Shown here piece after piece: positions 11,244 to 22,066 of a DNA stretch of 64,000 bases; position 1 is the stretch's first letter, and every line of letters begins with the position of its first letter. The notes under the pieces were generated by a model. That model ran no database searches, had not been told where the DNA came from, and worked only from the letters and a program-made list of their open reading frames with translations. This DNA is from Selaginella moellendorffii (lineage: Eukaryota > Streptophyta > Lycopodiopsida > Selaginellales > Selaginellaceae), in the NCBI RefSeq assembly GCF_000143415.4, contig NW_003314291.1, positions 478,006 through 542,005 on the forward strand. The letters run 5' to 3'. The position numbers were made by a program, and so were the translations under genes.

Positions 11244-12438
11244 AATTTTCTCGCTGCTCGACAATTAGATATACAAATAGTTAATCATTAAAATAAAAAG
11301 CTGGAAAATGTCACCACCATCGAGCATTTCCAGGATTTAAAATATCTTTCTTTCATGCATCAGTTTCAACACCATCTGCATAGAGTTTAATAATTCCTGA
11401 TGGATATTTTTAATCCTCTTTAAAAAAAACTTCTACTTTCTAGACACTCCAATATATAGCTTATTAATTTGGTATTCTGATGATGAAGTTGAATATTGGA
11501 TCATCAAGGGAATAGCAACGAAGATGTTGGATGCAAAATCGATCAAATGCATCGACATGTTGTCATAAGGTGAGCATTTCTCTAGTGATTGCTACACCGA
11601 GGACTACACAGATTTTTCCTATGTAACTCGCAAAATACCTGCAGTAGGTTGTTTTACAGCATTGCCTTGATTTGGATTCCTTCGATACTGTTGATCTGAT
11701 CGAGTGGTGGTGAGAATTTCTGGATTTGGGTGGGGATGCCGAGAGAAAAAACAGGATTTGGTTTTCTGGGAAACGCAGAGCTAGCCGACTAGCAGGTCGC
11801 ACGTTGGAGGCTAATGCTCACTAGAAACAAAGAGGAGAGGCTCACAACTTATCGTAAGTCAAAGATAAAATGTACCAAAAGTTTTTACGTCGTCTCCTAC
11901 TAGCAATTTCTTCAAATGATCTATTGGGAACTAAAGAATAAAGATTTGATATTTTGATATTTTGCTAATATATTTTTAGCAAAGTGTGGATTCAAATTAA
12001 GGGATGATTGTATTCTTAAGATGATAAAAATTGGTAATAATGTATTATTGTACTTTAGAGAACTGCAACATTTTGTCACCAGGGTTACATCCATTGGCAG
12101 AGAAATGTTGATGTCATTATTGTTACTACTATTGTTACATTAGACCACTAATTTATCATAATATTCCACTGTAGCATAGCTGTGGAGATATAGGCACCCA
12201 ATGTGGACCTTTTAACCACTAACAGTATATGTTTAGAATATCAGCTTACAAGTTTCTGTCGTCCTTCTAACTCTTGTGCTTCTGGGAGCATCTCTGTGTG
12301 CATCAGCAACAAAAATCAGCCAGCTGGCTGAAATTAACGTTTCTGTCGTTGCTGCAAGTTTCGAGCTTAAAAGCCTATGCAAGCCTCTGTTCAATCTCGC
12401 TGGGCTCGCATATATATTTCTTATTTGCACAATTCTAC
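11244..12438. other. AT-rich intergenic sequence, no gene seen
   Basis: No open frame with recognisable content. The last 30 bases carry TATATATA (12411-12418) just ahead of the cysteine-rich peptide gene, too close to the first ATG for a standard TATA position. Confidence 0.4.
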
Positions 12439-12711
12439 ATGATGGCACAATCCAAGCTGTTTCTTGCGCTTATGATAGCACTTGTTGTTGCTGCTGCTAC
12501 TGGCACTGCTGGAAGTTGCGTTGAGGAGCGCAGCGCTCTTGTTGGAGCTGGCTGCGATGGATGTCACTGCACGGAATGCGTTTGCCCGGTAGGAGTTGGA
12601 CCAGGATGCACTCCCGCGTGCCACTGCAGTGCTTGCGTTTGCCCTGCCTCGCTGCTGGCTCAGGAACTGCTTGGGGCTCAGTTTCTTCATGTTTCCGTTA
12701 AGCATGCTTGA
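12439..12711 (+). CDS. Small secreted cysteine-rich peptide
   Basis: The product is 90 residues. The start chosen is the ATG pair at 12439/12442 because a classical signal peptide follows at once (KLFLALMIALVVAAATGTAG, with a likely cleavage site near Ala-Gly-Ser). The mature part contains two copies of a short module: GCDGCHCTECVCP and GCTPACHCSACVCP, spaced by VGVGP. In all there are 13 cysteines in about 45 residues, in C-x-C pairs. The tail (SLLAQELLGAQFLHVSVKHA) has no cysteine. The pattern resembles metal-binding or disulfide-rich plant peptides, but the secretion signal argues against a cytosolic metallothionein. Single exon; no family is recognised. Confidence 0.65.
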   Translation: MMAQSKLFLALMIALVVAAATGTAGSCVEERSALVGAGCDGCHCTECVCPVGVGPGCTPACHCSACVCPASLLAQELLGAQFLHVSVKHA

Positions 12712-12879
12712 TCTCTCATAGCTCATGGGAGAAGCCGCCTGATATGTGTGTACTCGTATCGAATATAATGTGTTGCTGACAACACATTGCTGCATCGAAT
12801 AAAATATGTTGCCATTTCATAGAAGAAGAGTAGTACTAAAAAAAAGAACTCCAAAAAATTCAGCTCCACAATCCAAAAA

Positions 12880-13356
12880 GCATATTAAAGTCTCTCGCAT
12901 CTCAATACGTCTCTTCCTCGATCTTGGGCCCGGGGCCATTGGATCCGCCCGAGCTCCTCCAAACCCAGCGCCGCCGCCTGGAGCGCCACCACCACCACCA
13001 CCCTGGTACACGGGATCACCGGGTTGCAGATCCTCTCGAGCTCCTTCTGCTTGTCCTCGAGCTCCTCCACCTTGCTCGGACCCGAGAACAATCTCCAGGG
13101 GTTCTCTCCAGCATCCCTCTGGCTCCCAGGGGTGTCCCGCAGATCATGGTTGCGTTGCCAATGGTATCCTCAACGAGAAGTTCAAGGCGGAGGACGATGA
13201 GGCGAGGAAGAAGATCGACGCCAGGAACGCGCTGGAGAACTATCTATGCGTACAACATGAGGAACACGATCCGGGACGACAAGGTGGCCGGGCAAGAGGA
13301 AGATCGAGGAGGCGATTGACAAGACGATCGAGTGGCTAGATGCGAATCAGCTGGCG
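12880..13356. pseudogene. Rearranged cytosolic HSP70 C-terminal pseudogene with internal inversion
   Basis: The plus strand (13175-13356) reads EKFKAEDDEARKKIDARNAL, then after a frameshift AYNMRNTIRDDKVAG, then in a third frame KIEEAIDKTIEWLDANQLA. This is the helical lid of a cytosolic HSP70. The segment that should follow is found upstream on the opposite strand. There, the minus strand from about 13075 to 12880 reads VEELEDKQKELERICNPVI, then in other frames YQGGGGGGAPGGG and finally GPKIEEETY followed by a stop, where intact proteins end GPKIEEVD. The 3' end has thus been inverted relative to the lid helices, and the frame is broken at least three times. Homology is from recalled family sequence; no search was run. 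Confidence 0.8.
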
Positions 13357-13644
13357 TATCTTGGCAGTTTGGACATCTGCATCGCACATGAATAGGGAAG
13401 ACAAGTGGTACCTAAGCCTTCTCGACGTACTCGGAAAACCAGCCGAGGAAGATACTTCTTTTCTCCTGAAGGAAAAATCACTCAGTGGAGTAAGGGGTAC
13501 GAGCTGAACGTATGGTTCGGCGAATACAAGACGTCGTTTATTCGGGATTGGCGCTAGAAGGTCTGGCTGCTGACTGGTGTTGACTAGCACAGGCTTTGTT
13601 GACTGTGTCCATACACAAGCTGCAGCAGCTTTTTAACTGCCAGC

Positions 13645-13920
13645 GTGCACACGGCGAAGAGGCGAGCCTTGCCAACTCTCGTAAGGAGACCTTGCGCGAG
13701 ACGGATCATATACATGCACGAGTGGTTGCTTTTTCTGCAAAAGATTTTTCAGGACGGCGTTCAAGATGAGGACCATGTGATGGTCACTCCGCCTCTGAAT
13801 GTGAGTGTGATTTCGCATTTGATACTTGATTTATCTGACAAAGGGTGTTATGAGCAGCTGATCCTGGACGCGCTTGAGACACATTCAGGCATAGACAGAT
13901 CCCTGAACGTTTTTCTGTGA
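13645..13920 (+). CDS. Small hypothetical open frame
   Basis: An open frame starting ATGCACACGG-like sequence gives up to 91 residues ending SGIDRSLNVFL. The middle (HVMVTPPLNVSVISHLILDL) looks protein-like and ends before a TGA at 13920. No domain is recognised, and no splice partner or promoter is evident. It could equally be chance sequence in a GC-richer patch. Confidence 0.2.
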   Translation: MHTAKRRALPTLVRRPCARRIIYMHEWLLFLQKIFQDGVQDEDHVMVTPPLNVSVISHLILDLSDKGCYEQLILDALETHSGIDRSLNVFL

Positions 13921-15559
13921 CATAACTGTATTCTCTCAACATTCTTCAGCTGGCCAAAGTGTGTAGAGCTCATATAGATTGCTACCTTACCCATGCCGTG
14001 GAGATGAAGTTAATAAGAATAAATAATATAATTAGATGTTATATGTATAAGAAATACATTCCCAAGGCAAGAAAATAATTCCTAATATTTTTTGTTAATA
14101 TAAATGAAAACTATAAATTCAAAATATTAGTGTTATGTAAAACTTATTTGTCCATATCATAACAATTTCTGTATAGACATAAGCCAGAGCCACCTTGGAT
14201 AACCTCTTTATCACTCAGACAATTCTTCTCCCACCATAGCTTCGCCTAAAACATGATGTGGCAGAGAAATAAGTGTAAATATTCTAGATCCTTATAATTC
14301 CCAGCACCAATCCTCCCTGATTACGTCCTAATAACTTGTCTTTTCCCTCATTAAACATGGAGTTTAGTGCAATGTTCTTCTTCTCCTGCATTAGATTCTC
14401 ATGATTCATTCGAGCACACTCTTTTGAGATCCAAGAAAATGTAAATTGCAAGGATTGACGGCTTGTGTATTTGATGGGTTTACACTCAAAACCTTGTGCG
14501 ATTTTGCATTGCTAACAAAGTCCTCATGTTTAGTGATGGCCATATGGTTAACACTTACATACAGTCTCATGGGCATTTCTTTCTTTTATGTTTTTTCTCA
14601 TATCTATACCAGAGCAAGTTGCTAGGGCATTCGAGGAGCACAAAAAAATGTTTGACATGAACAAAGGGTCTTTAAAAATTACCATATCTATAACAATAAG
14701 AAATTTTTTCCAAATGTTGTAGGTTGTTAAATTTGGCCAATCAGAGCTGTCAAAGGGGGTAACCCAGTAAATATCCTTTTTCTCACTAAATGTTCTTTTA
14801 AAATTTTTGAAAAATATTTGCAATGTTGGGCCAACTAATGGATATATGGCATACACTAGGAGGCAGGTACCCACCATATATAACACTACTCTAAAAGGCA
14901 TTCCATAATTGCTAAAATATCACTCATGTTTAGTCTCCATTGTCAATGCAGGCATTTATACCAATCACTAGCTTGATCACTAGCTAGCTCAGCAACTCCA
15001 TATCATCCTTTAAGCTTTTGTTGTAGAATGCTAACTCCTTGAAACAATCACACTCTATATAAAAGATTGTGTGATCCACCATCCCCGCTTAATGTTTAAC
15101 TCCTAAGGTTTGTGATATATCAACACTACAAACACCACATCATAAAGATAGTGCTTTCATATTTACAAAGCATGAACAATGGATGCTTATATGTGAAATA
15201 TTGTGGCTTTGCAAAATTCATAATCTAACTTTCATATGTAATAAATTATCCTTCTTACATATGAATTTCCCCCAATGCATAACCACTTCCTTCACAAGTC
15301 ACCTTATAAAGTTTTGTTGGATCAACAATTGGAAGCATTGGAGCCTCGCTCAACAATATTTTAATACAAAAGTGGTTATTCTCTTAATACAGCTATTACA
15401 TAAGAATGTGTCATTCAAGTGGAAGAAGCCATGTGAGGATAGTTTTGTGGTACATTTGCATTGGAAGCATTTATAGTTACTAGTCATACTAAGGAAATTA
15501 CATAACTCAGCCACTAAAATTGGTGTAAGTTAATTTTCCACCACAACCACATTTTATAG
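13921..15559. other. AT-rich region; one unassigned 117-residue minus frame
   Basis: The minus frame 14901-14548 is the only long one (contains DIYWVTPFDSSDWPNLTTYN and two hydrophobic stretches) and is not recognised. It may be transposon-derived given its position next to gypsy relics. The rest, including a plus frame at 15183-15476, shows no motif. Confidence 0.3.
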
Positions 15560-16090
15560 ATTTATCTAGAAGTCATAATGTGGTCTAGAAATTCCATTTT
15601 TGACTGTGCAAATCTTTTTTGTGTGAAGTTTGTTGTCACATAGTAACAAAAGAACCTTGTGTAAAGGCATTTTATGCTCTTCTATATTCTTGCTAAAAAC
15701 AAAACTATCATTTAAGAAAATCTCTAGAAACTCATATAAATAATGCTTAAACACTTTTGTTATCTACTAAGTAAATATGGCTAATGCATTTGTTAAACTA
15801 AATGGTTTAATTGTGAACTTAAAATGCCTAAAGCTTATGGTGAATGTTGTCTTGTCAACTTAATCCCCCAAGTCACGAATAAATAATAAATAACTCAAAA
15901 GTGTTTTTCCATTGCGACAAACTCATTTCAAAGATGTAAAAAGAATATAATAATTGAATGCTAAATTCCCTTTCTAAACAACACATCTTGAACACCATTA
16001 TACTTTAGTGAGATGTGCTTAATGCTCCATTTTATTTATAAATCCACCTTTCCCAACCATAACATCCTAAAAATGAAATCCACATAATGG
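15560..16090 (-). mobile_element. Ty3/gypsy reverse transcriptase relic
   Basis: Minus-strand pieces read FRHFKFTIKPFSLTNALAIF (intact form: [19 protein letters not shown]), then FLNDSFVFSKNIEEHKMPLH, where the catalytic YLDD box has become FLND. Frames change and several stops occur between the pieces. It ends at the LTR of the old LARD at 16095. Confidence 0.7.
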
Positions 16091-18136
16091 ATTTTGTAGC
16101 GTATGTGGTTTTTACCCTTTATCCTATGGTGATATACCATAGGATAACCATGAAGCAGAACCTAAACCCTCCACATGCCACATGTCATATGCCACATGTC
16201 CAAATGATAGTGGTGTAGAAACTAAGTTTTAGGGCTTTAAGCCATTGAACATGTGGCATGGTAGGTAGAGTGACTTGGAACATTTCTAGATCATTCAGCA
16301 TTCCAATGCTAGAACTAGCACGCAAAATAGAGTCAAATAGAGTCTGGTGTTATTTCAGTATACCGGTGGCCTAATGCGAGGATATAGGTACTTCACCAAT
16401 TAACATAATATGGGATTTGGGCTTAAATCCAAGCCAAACATATAATAAAGATAAGCATGCAAGCAAGAGCTAGATTATGTCTCAAGTTGGTTGACTATGC
16501 CTAACCTACCATTACCTCTACCATACATTTGGAACCCCTCATAACCCCCCCTGAAGAATATATACTTTGGGCTTTCACCTTTAGCCACGTTTAGTACCCT
16601 GGGACAAACTTGAAACTTATTAAATATGAAATGTCTCTAAATTGCAAATTTGGATATGGATGAACACCATTGTGTTTAAAACAATCTTTACATTCTATAG
16701 ATATGCCAAATGAGAAGATTTAGATACTTTTCATAAATAGCATTTAGAACTGGAATGAGACTAACATAAAGGGTATGATAGCGAGGGTGTTTAGTAGACA
16801 TAGTAAGTTATCATTCAGTGTTATTGAGGGACTAGTTTTAATACACAAGGGTTCTTATTAAGCCAGTGCAAGACAAAGCAAAAGAGAACTAACAAGCTGA
16901 ACCAAGTATATTTAACTAATAGGCACTTAGGAATTCCGTCCTTATGCTTGTTTGGTCAAGTACAAATGCTAAATCTAGTTTATTAACATTTGAACAAGAG
17001 GCACTGATAAAGGGTCTAACAATACTAACCTTTTGCCATCATGGTTGTAAGGAAAGAATATTTAAAAAGACTAGTTGATAAATAACTTTCGATACCCAAA
17101 GTCATACGCGACACTCTCCCCTTCTTAGGGAAGATTGACATCTTTGTCGATGCATACTCTAGTTTAGACCACCGGCAAGGAAACAACTCTAGAAAAAGTT
17201 CACGGTGATCACATTATATGAGAAATGCACCAACTTAAATGAGTTAAGGTAATATATTTGTTTAACGCGGATGCGCTACCAACTCAAACACCTTTCGACC
17301 GTCACTGACAAGGAAATGGCCAATGGAGTTAGTGACCCTTATGTGTCACTTAGCTTACAAAAGTGTGATATGTCCCTACCCATAAGAATATAGAGAGAGA
17401 AGCCACCCTTATAAGCAAAGAAACCAAACATGTCAGTAATGTTTAGATAAACTATTGTAAACATGCAGGTAAAGTTGTTTATATGGTTATGCCATGTTTA
17501 ATGGAATAAGGAACATCGATAGAGAATTAGGTGATGTAACCAATTGACATTAGCCACCTCATGACTAGAGATTTCACTATGCACATGAAGTGCCGAAGCC
17601 AGTCTGCCTATACTGGCCCAAACTCAAAGATTAATAATTGGACAATATCAAAGTCATAGACAATGATATCTTGGAGTCTTAATTATTAGTGATTAAATCT
17701 TATATTAGAATACAAAAGTATTCTAAGTAAGTTATCATCCGAGAAACCAATATTAGAGTATAGGAACCACCAAGATTGCTATCGTTGGAAAACATAAGAT
17801 TCACCATCTAAAAAAATTCAATAGCAAATGTATTATCGAGAAAATTCAATGATAAAGTTTAATTACTAAAGATTGTAAACAGTATGCCAAACAACTTACA
17901 AAAGATAACTCAAAGAACACAAAATATCATTAACTGGTACGCAAAATGTTCACAAATATATCACCCAAAAGAAATAATATTCAATTTATTAGAATTAACC
18001 ATAAGAATAATCAATAGAACAAAATGAATATTGTAAGACCAACAAACATATGTTCATGTTAACTATCACATTAGCCATTCTAAATAGATTTAGATCAGCA
18101 ATATGAAGGAATTCAAGTTATTTAAGCAAATATTAG

Positions 18137-19707
18137 TGTAGCGCATCTTATCTTTCTCCCTTTAAACTAATTAGAAAAAGGGCAATTGCTTGATGACAGA
18201 GCCCTTAGTAGCTATTTTATCTCCATTTATCCCCCAAAGTTCCAAAGATCCACAGTGAGAGTATATCCAAATCTCATCCCATGATCATATGCGCTACACT
18301 TACCCCTTTTTTAGAGATGTCAATGTCCACATTAACTATTGACTAATAACCCCTACTGAGCCAAGGGGAACTAACACTTCCATTTCCGCACTAAATCTAC
18401 TAATCCTTTTATTGTGTAGACCAGCTATATGATCTACACTCACCCCCCTTTTAGAGATGTCAATGTCCTCATTGACTATTGATGAACAACCCCTACTGAG
18501 CCAAGGGGAACCAATACCTCATTTTCACACTAAATCTACCAATCCTTCCATTGTGTAAATTAGCTATGTGATTTATAGTCACCCCCCTTTCAGAGATGTC
18601 AATGACCTCATTGACTATTGACTAACAACCCCTACTTAGCCAACCCTTACTAAGCCATATGATTTATAGTCACCCCCCTTTCAGAGATGTCAATGACTTC
18701 ATTGACTATTGACTAACAACCCCTACTTAGCCAACCCTTACTAAGCCAAGGGGAACCAACACCTCAATTTCCACACTAAATCTACCAATCCTTCCATTGT
18801 GTAGACAAGCTATGTGATCTACACTCACCCCCCTTTCAGAGATGTCAATATCTTTATTGACTATTGCCAAGGGGAACCAACACCTCCATTTCCGCACTAA
18901 ATTTACCAATCCTTCCATTGTGTAAACTAGCTATATGATTTACACTCACCCCCCTTTTAGAGATGTCAATGTCTTCATTGACTATTGATTAACAACCCCT
19001 ACTAAGCCAACCCCTACTGAGCTAAGGGGAACCAACACCTCCATTTCCGCACTAAATCTATCAATCCTTCCATTGTGTAGACCAACTATGTGATCTACAC
19101 TCACCCCCCTTTCAGAGATGTCAATATCTTTATTGACTATTGCCAAGGGGAACCAACACCTCCATTTCCGCACTAAACTTGCCAATCCTTCCATTGTGTA
19201 AACTAGCTATATGATTTACACTCACCCCCCTTTTAAAGATGTCAATGTCTTCATTGACTATTGATTAACAACCCCTACTAAGCTAAGGGGAACCAACACC
19301 TCCACTAAATTTACCAATCCTTCCATTGTAAGGCAATTAGTCATCCACCCATAACACAGTCCCATGGTGAATAGTTTTTCATCCGTGGATGCTCCACACA
19401 AGAGGAAGGACGTACGCATGGATGCTCAATATGTACGATTTCAAATTTAGGGGTAGGACTATACCTTGCTCAAGGGTATATTATATTTTTTAAGTAGCTA
19501 TGAATCAATGGGAATTGAACCCGTGCCATTTGCTCCGATACTAACTATAGCACACATTATCTCTTTCTCCTTAAACCAATTGGAAAAGGGGCAATGGCTT
19601 GATGAAAGAGCCTTTAGTGGCTATTTTATCCCCATTTATCCCCTAAGGTTCTAAGGATCCATGGTGATAGTATATTCAAATATCATCCCATGATCACATG
19701 TGCTACA
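18137..19707 (-). mobile_element. TRIM retrotransposon with 162-bp LTRs and TSD ATTAG
   Basis: Two direct repeats of exactly 162 bp (18137-18298 and 19546-19707) flank a 1247-bp interior. ATTAG precedes the left copy (18132-18136) and follows the right copy (19708-19712), a perfect 5-bp target duplication. On the minus strand the base run after the LTR, TTAGTATCGGAGC, resembles a tRNA-Met primer site (TGGTATCAGAGC), and an A/G-rich tract precedes the other LTR, so the element reads on the minus strand. The left LTR has perfect 10-bp inverted ends (TGTAGCGCAT...ATGCGCTACA). No protein coding; the interior is mostly a tandem array. Confidence 0.85.
18300..19325. repeat. Tandem array inside the TRIM, about eight units of 90-155 bp
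   Basis: Each unit has CACCCCCCTTT.AGAGATGTCAATG, then CATTGACTATTG, AGCCAAGGGGAACCAACACC, and ends CCTTCCATTGTGTAGA. Unit starts fall near 18302, 18442, 18582, 18673, 18826, 18949, 19104 and 19227. The variable spacing comes from deletions within units. The two similar minus-strand open frames (18727-18918 and 18982-19194) are just this repeat read twice. Confidence 0.85.
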
Positions 19708-20496
19708 ATTAGTAATATTCTACCAACGTTTTAAACTTAAGAGACCAATTCAAGGCAAACCACAAAGACATATGGTATTGTGAAAAACCATAAGCCATTA
19801 AAGAGAACAATTAACTATCATAAAAGACTATCAATCATCCCATCAATAAAAAAATGCATAATCATTGTCAAAAAAAGAATCCACCATCCTGAAGAATAAC
19901 AAATCATTCTAAATCAATAATAATCAAACAAAACTTTTTGATAAGGATAATCAACTATCCTAGATGATAGTCAATCATCACTAATGATTATTAGATGCAA
20001 AAGCCAACTTCAATATCGAAGCTAATAAGCCAAAATGCTTTCCCCAACAATTTTAAGCAAATGGACCACAAGCATGAAAACTCAAAGAACCAAAAGTTTG
20101 AAGAAGTCTATAGCCAAGTCTTGTTTAATAATAATCATGAGTCTTGCATGAATTAACTTCAATACTAAAGAAGAAATTATAGTACAACCCATAATATCCT
20201 TCTCAACACATCCATAAATCAAACTTTATAATGCTAAAGCTAATGAAAAACATTTTTATATTAATCCAAAAGCCAAGCACAAAAGCTAACTCAACAAGTG
20301 ATCACTAAACGATCCTCCATGAATCCATTTATATAAAGATATAACTCACTTTATAACAAGCACAAAAAGAATCATCAATAATTAATATATCTTAACTCAA
20401 ATCCAATAAGGGCTCAAACATTCCAATATTGATCATTAATTCTTCTTTTTGAAAAGCTAGCATAGTCTATGATTAAATCACTTTTCAAGGAAAAAT

Positions 20497-22066
20497 TGAC
20501 TGCATTTGACAGCCTAGCCACTACCAGATGTGGCACGCAGTCTGCCTGGTATTCCACAGGCCACAAAGCCTCTTGTGGTCTCTATGAAGGATTGCCTAGC
20601 CAGGATTGCTGACCTGGCGCTGATCTGGGGCGAACAGGGGCATGTCAAGATTGGAAGGGGTGGTACCCCGTTGGATCTGGATCTAGGCGTTGTATATATA
20701 TTCCATTGAATAAAAGATGTAGATGGTTTTTCATGTAGTTAGCATGGTATCAGAGCTAAGGCTCTGAATCCTGGAACCAAGGATGGGAATTGTGCGATGG
20801 GCAAGCTGCGCTTGGAGACTGCACAAGCAGATGAAGAGTTTGAGGCTCATGTTCCGAGTGACCAATCAGTTGCTGGAGAAGAAGAAGGGGGAGCACTTGA
20901 AAGCTGTGGAGAGATTCATAGTAAGCCAGGGCTGGTATGTCCTAGATATTGTGAATGAAATGGCAAGCAATCACAAAGCTATTCCTATTCCTCTGTATAG
21001 TGGGCAAGATTTCGAAAATTGGGTGAAGGAGATCAAATTCATCTTTTTGCGCAACAATTGCAATTAGTAGAGGGCAAAGAGAAAAAACCCTAACAAGATC
21101 TTGTAGATTGGGAAAAAAACAACAACAAAGCACTCTCTACCATAAGAATTGGCTTGGGCAAACTCCATCATCACCATTTGGATTTGTCCAAGAGTGTTGT
21201 AGAGAACTAACAAGAACTCAACACAATTTTTAGAGTGCAGGGGGATCCCATAATGTCCAAGGTGCAATTGAAAGCAAACCTATTTGGATTAATGCTAGAG
21301 GCAGGAGAAACTCTCACAAGCTTCATTGGAAGAATGAAGAGTCTAATTTCTAAATTGGAGAGCCTTGGTGAGACTATTGCAAACATAGACAAATAAGTTG
21401 TGATCATGAAAGTTCTTCGAAGGAGTGAGAAGCCAAAGTTGAAGGCTCTGAGACTAACCTTGTCTCAGATGTCTAGATTGAATTTCAAAAAGATTCAAGC
21501 TGCCGTGTTAAAAAAAGAGGACAGAAACGTACCAGAGAAGGTATCAGAATCCTCTTTAAGTGCAAACACATTGTATGTTCCAAGACCGGTTAAGCAGCAA
21601 GCCTCCTTCTCAATCCATGAGAAGTGAGGGGTGAGCTTTCTCTTGGAGTCCAAAGACTGGAGGAAGTGGCAATTACACATTTGTGTTTAAGGGTGATTGT
21701 AACTAGTGTGGCAGACTAGGCCGTGATTGTCGAGATCGCTTGGCAAGACGACCAAGAGTGAAGTGCAGGAAACAGAATTTCAAAGACAAGAGACCTTAGC
21801 AGCAGCAACAACAAACACAAGATTCTATGCTAATGGCAGTCATAGAGCAAACTGCTGATGCAGACAATCTATGACTTGATTCTGGGGCTACAATGCATAT
21901 GACGCCATTGAAGGATGTGCTTCAAAATTATGCTTCACTTGAACCAAGCATACAAGTGTTCATTGGTGATAGCAAATGATTGGTTGTGATTGGAGTGGGT
22001 AGCATGGTTGTTCAACTTCAATTTGGAGAACGTAAAAAAATTTGTGGAGTTCACCATGTGCCTGAG
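20497..22066 (+). mobile_element. Copia-type retrotransposon relic, 5' part
   Basis: An LTR of about 250 bp ends ...TAGTTAGCA at 20744 and is followed directly by TGGTATCAGAGC (20745-20756), a tRNA-Met primer-binding site. Gag-like sequence follows: IPLYSGQDFENWVKEIKFIF near 21000, then LFGLMLEAGETLTSFIGRMK near 21290. A damaged zinc knuckle (CN*CGRLGRDC) lies at about 21700. A protease motif LDSGATMHMTP lies near 21875. Many stops and shifts make it inactive. The element is cut at 22067 by the LARD insertion and continues after 29290. Confidence 0.75.

Larger units (their letters stand above)
16095..20498 (-). mobile_element. Old LARD-like element, 3' half (minus orientation)
   Basis: The LTR (16095-17113, about 1.02 kb) is a diverged match to the LTR of the intact element at 22067-29290: on the plus strand it begins TGTAGCGTATGTGG and ends at GTCATACGCGACA. 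Next to it is a purine-rich tract on the minus strand (AAGGGGAGAG). The internal part, 17114-18136 and 19713-20498, aligns with positions 28160 back to about 26345 of the intact element, read on the opposite strand. There is no coding capacity. The TRIM at 18137-19707 interrupts it. Its other half is at 31920-35712. Confidence 0.75.

Noticed and set aside
11148-11270. Cys-rich reading ECDEKCGECKSCKAKA in an alternative frame after the intron acceptor
   Set aside because: It requires a phase that does not match the preceding exon; the phase-0 reading joins the two exons without a break.
18727-19194. Two similar minus-strand open frames (63 and 70 codons)
   Set aside because: They are successive units of the tandem array in the TRIM read in the same frame; other units are interrupted.
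19505-19545. tRNA-like GGGAATTGAACCCGTGCC
   Set aside because: No full cloverleaf. It lies next to the TRIM primer site and is better explained as the region downstream of that site.
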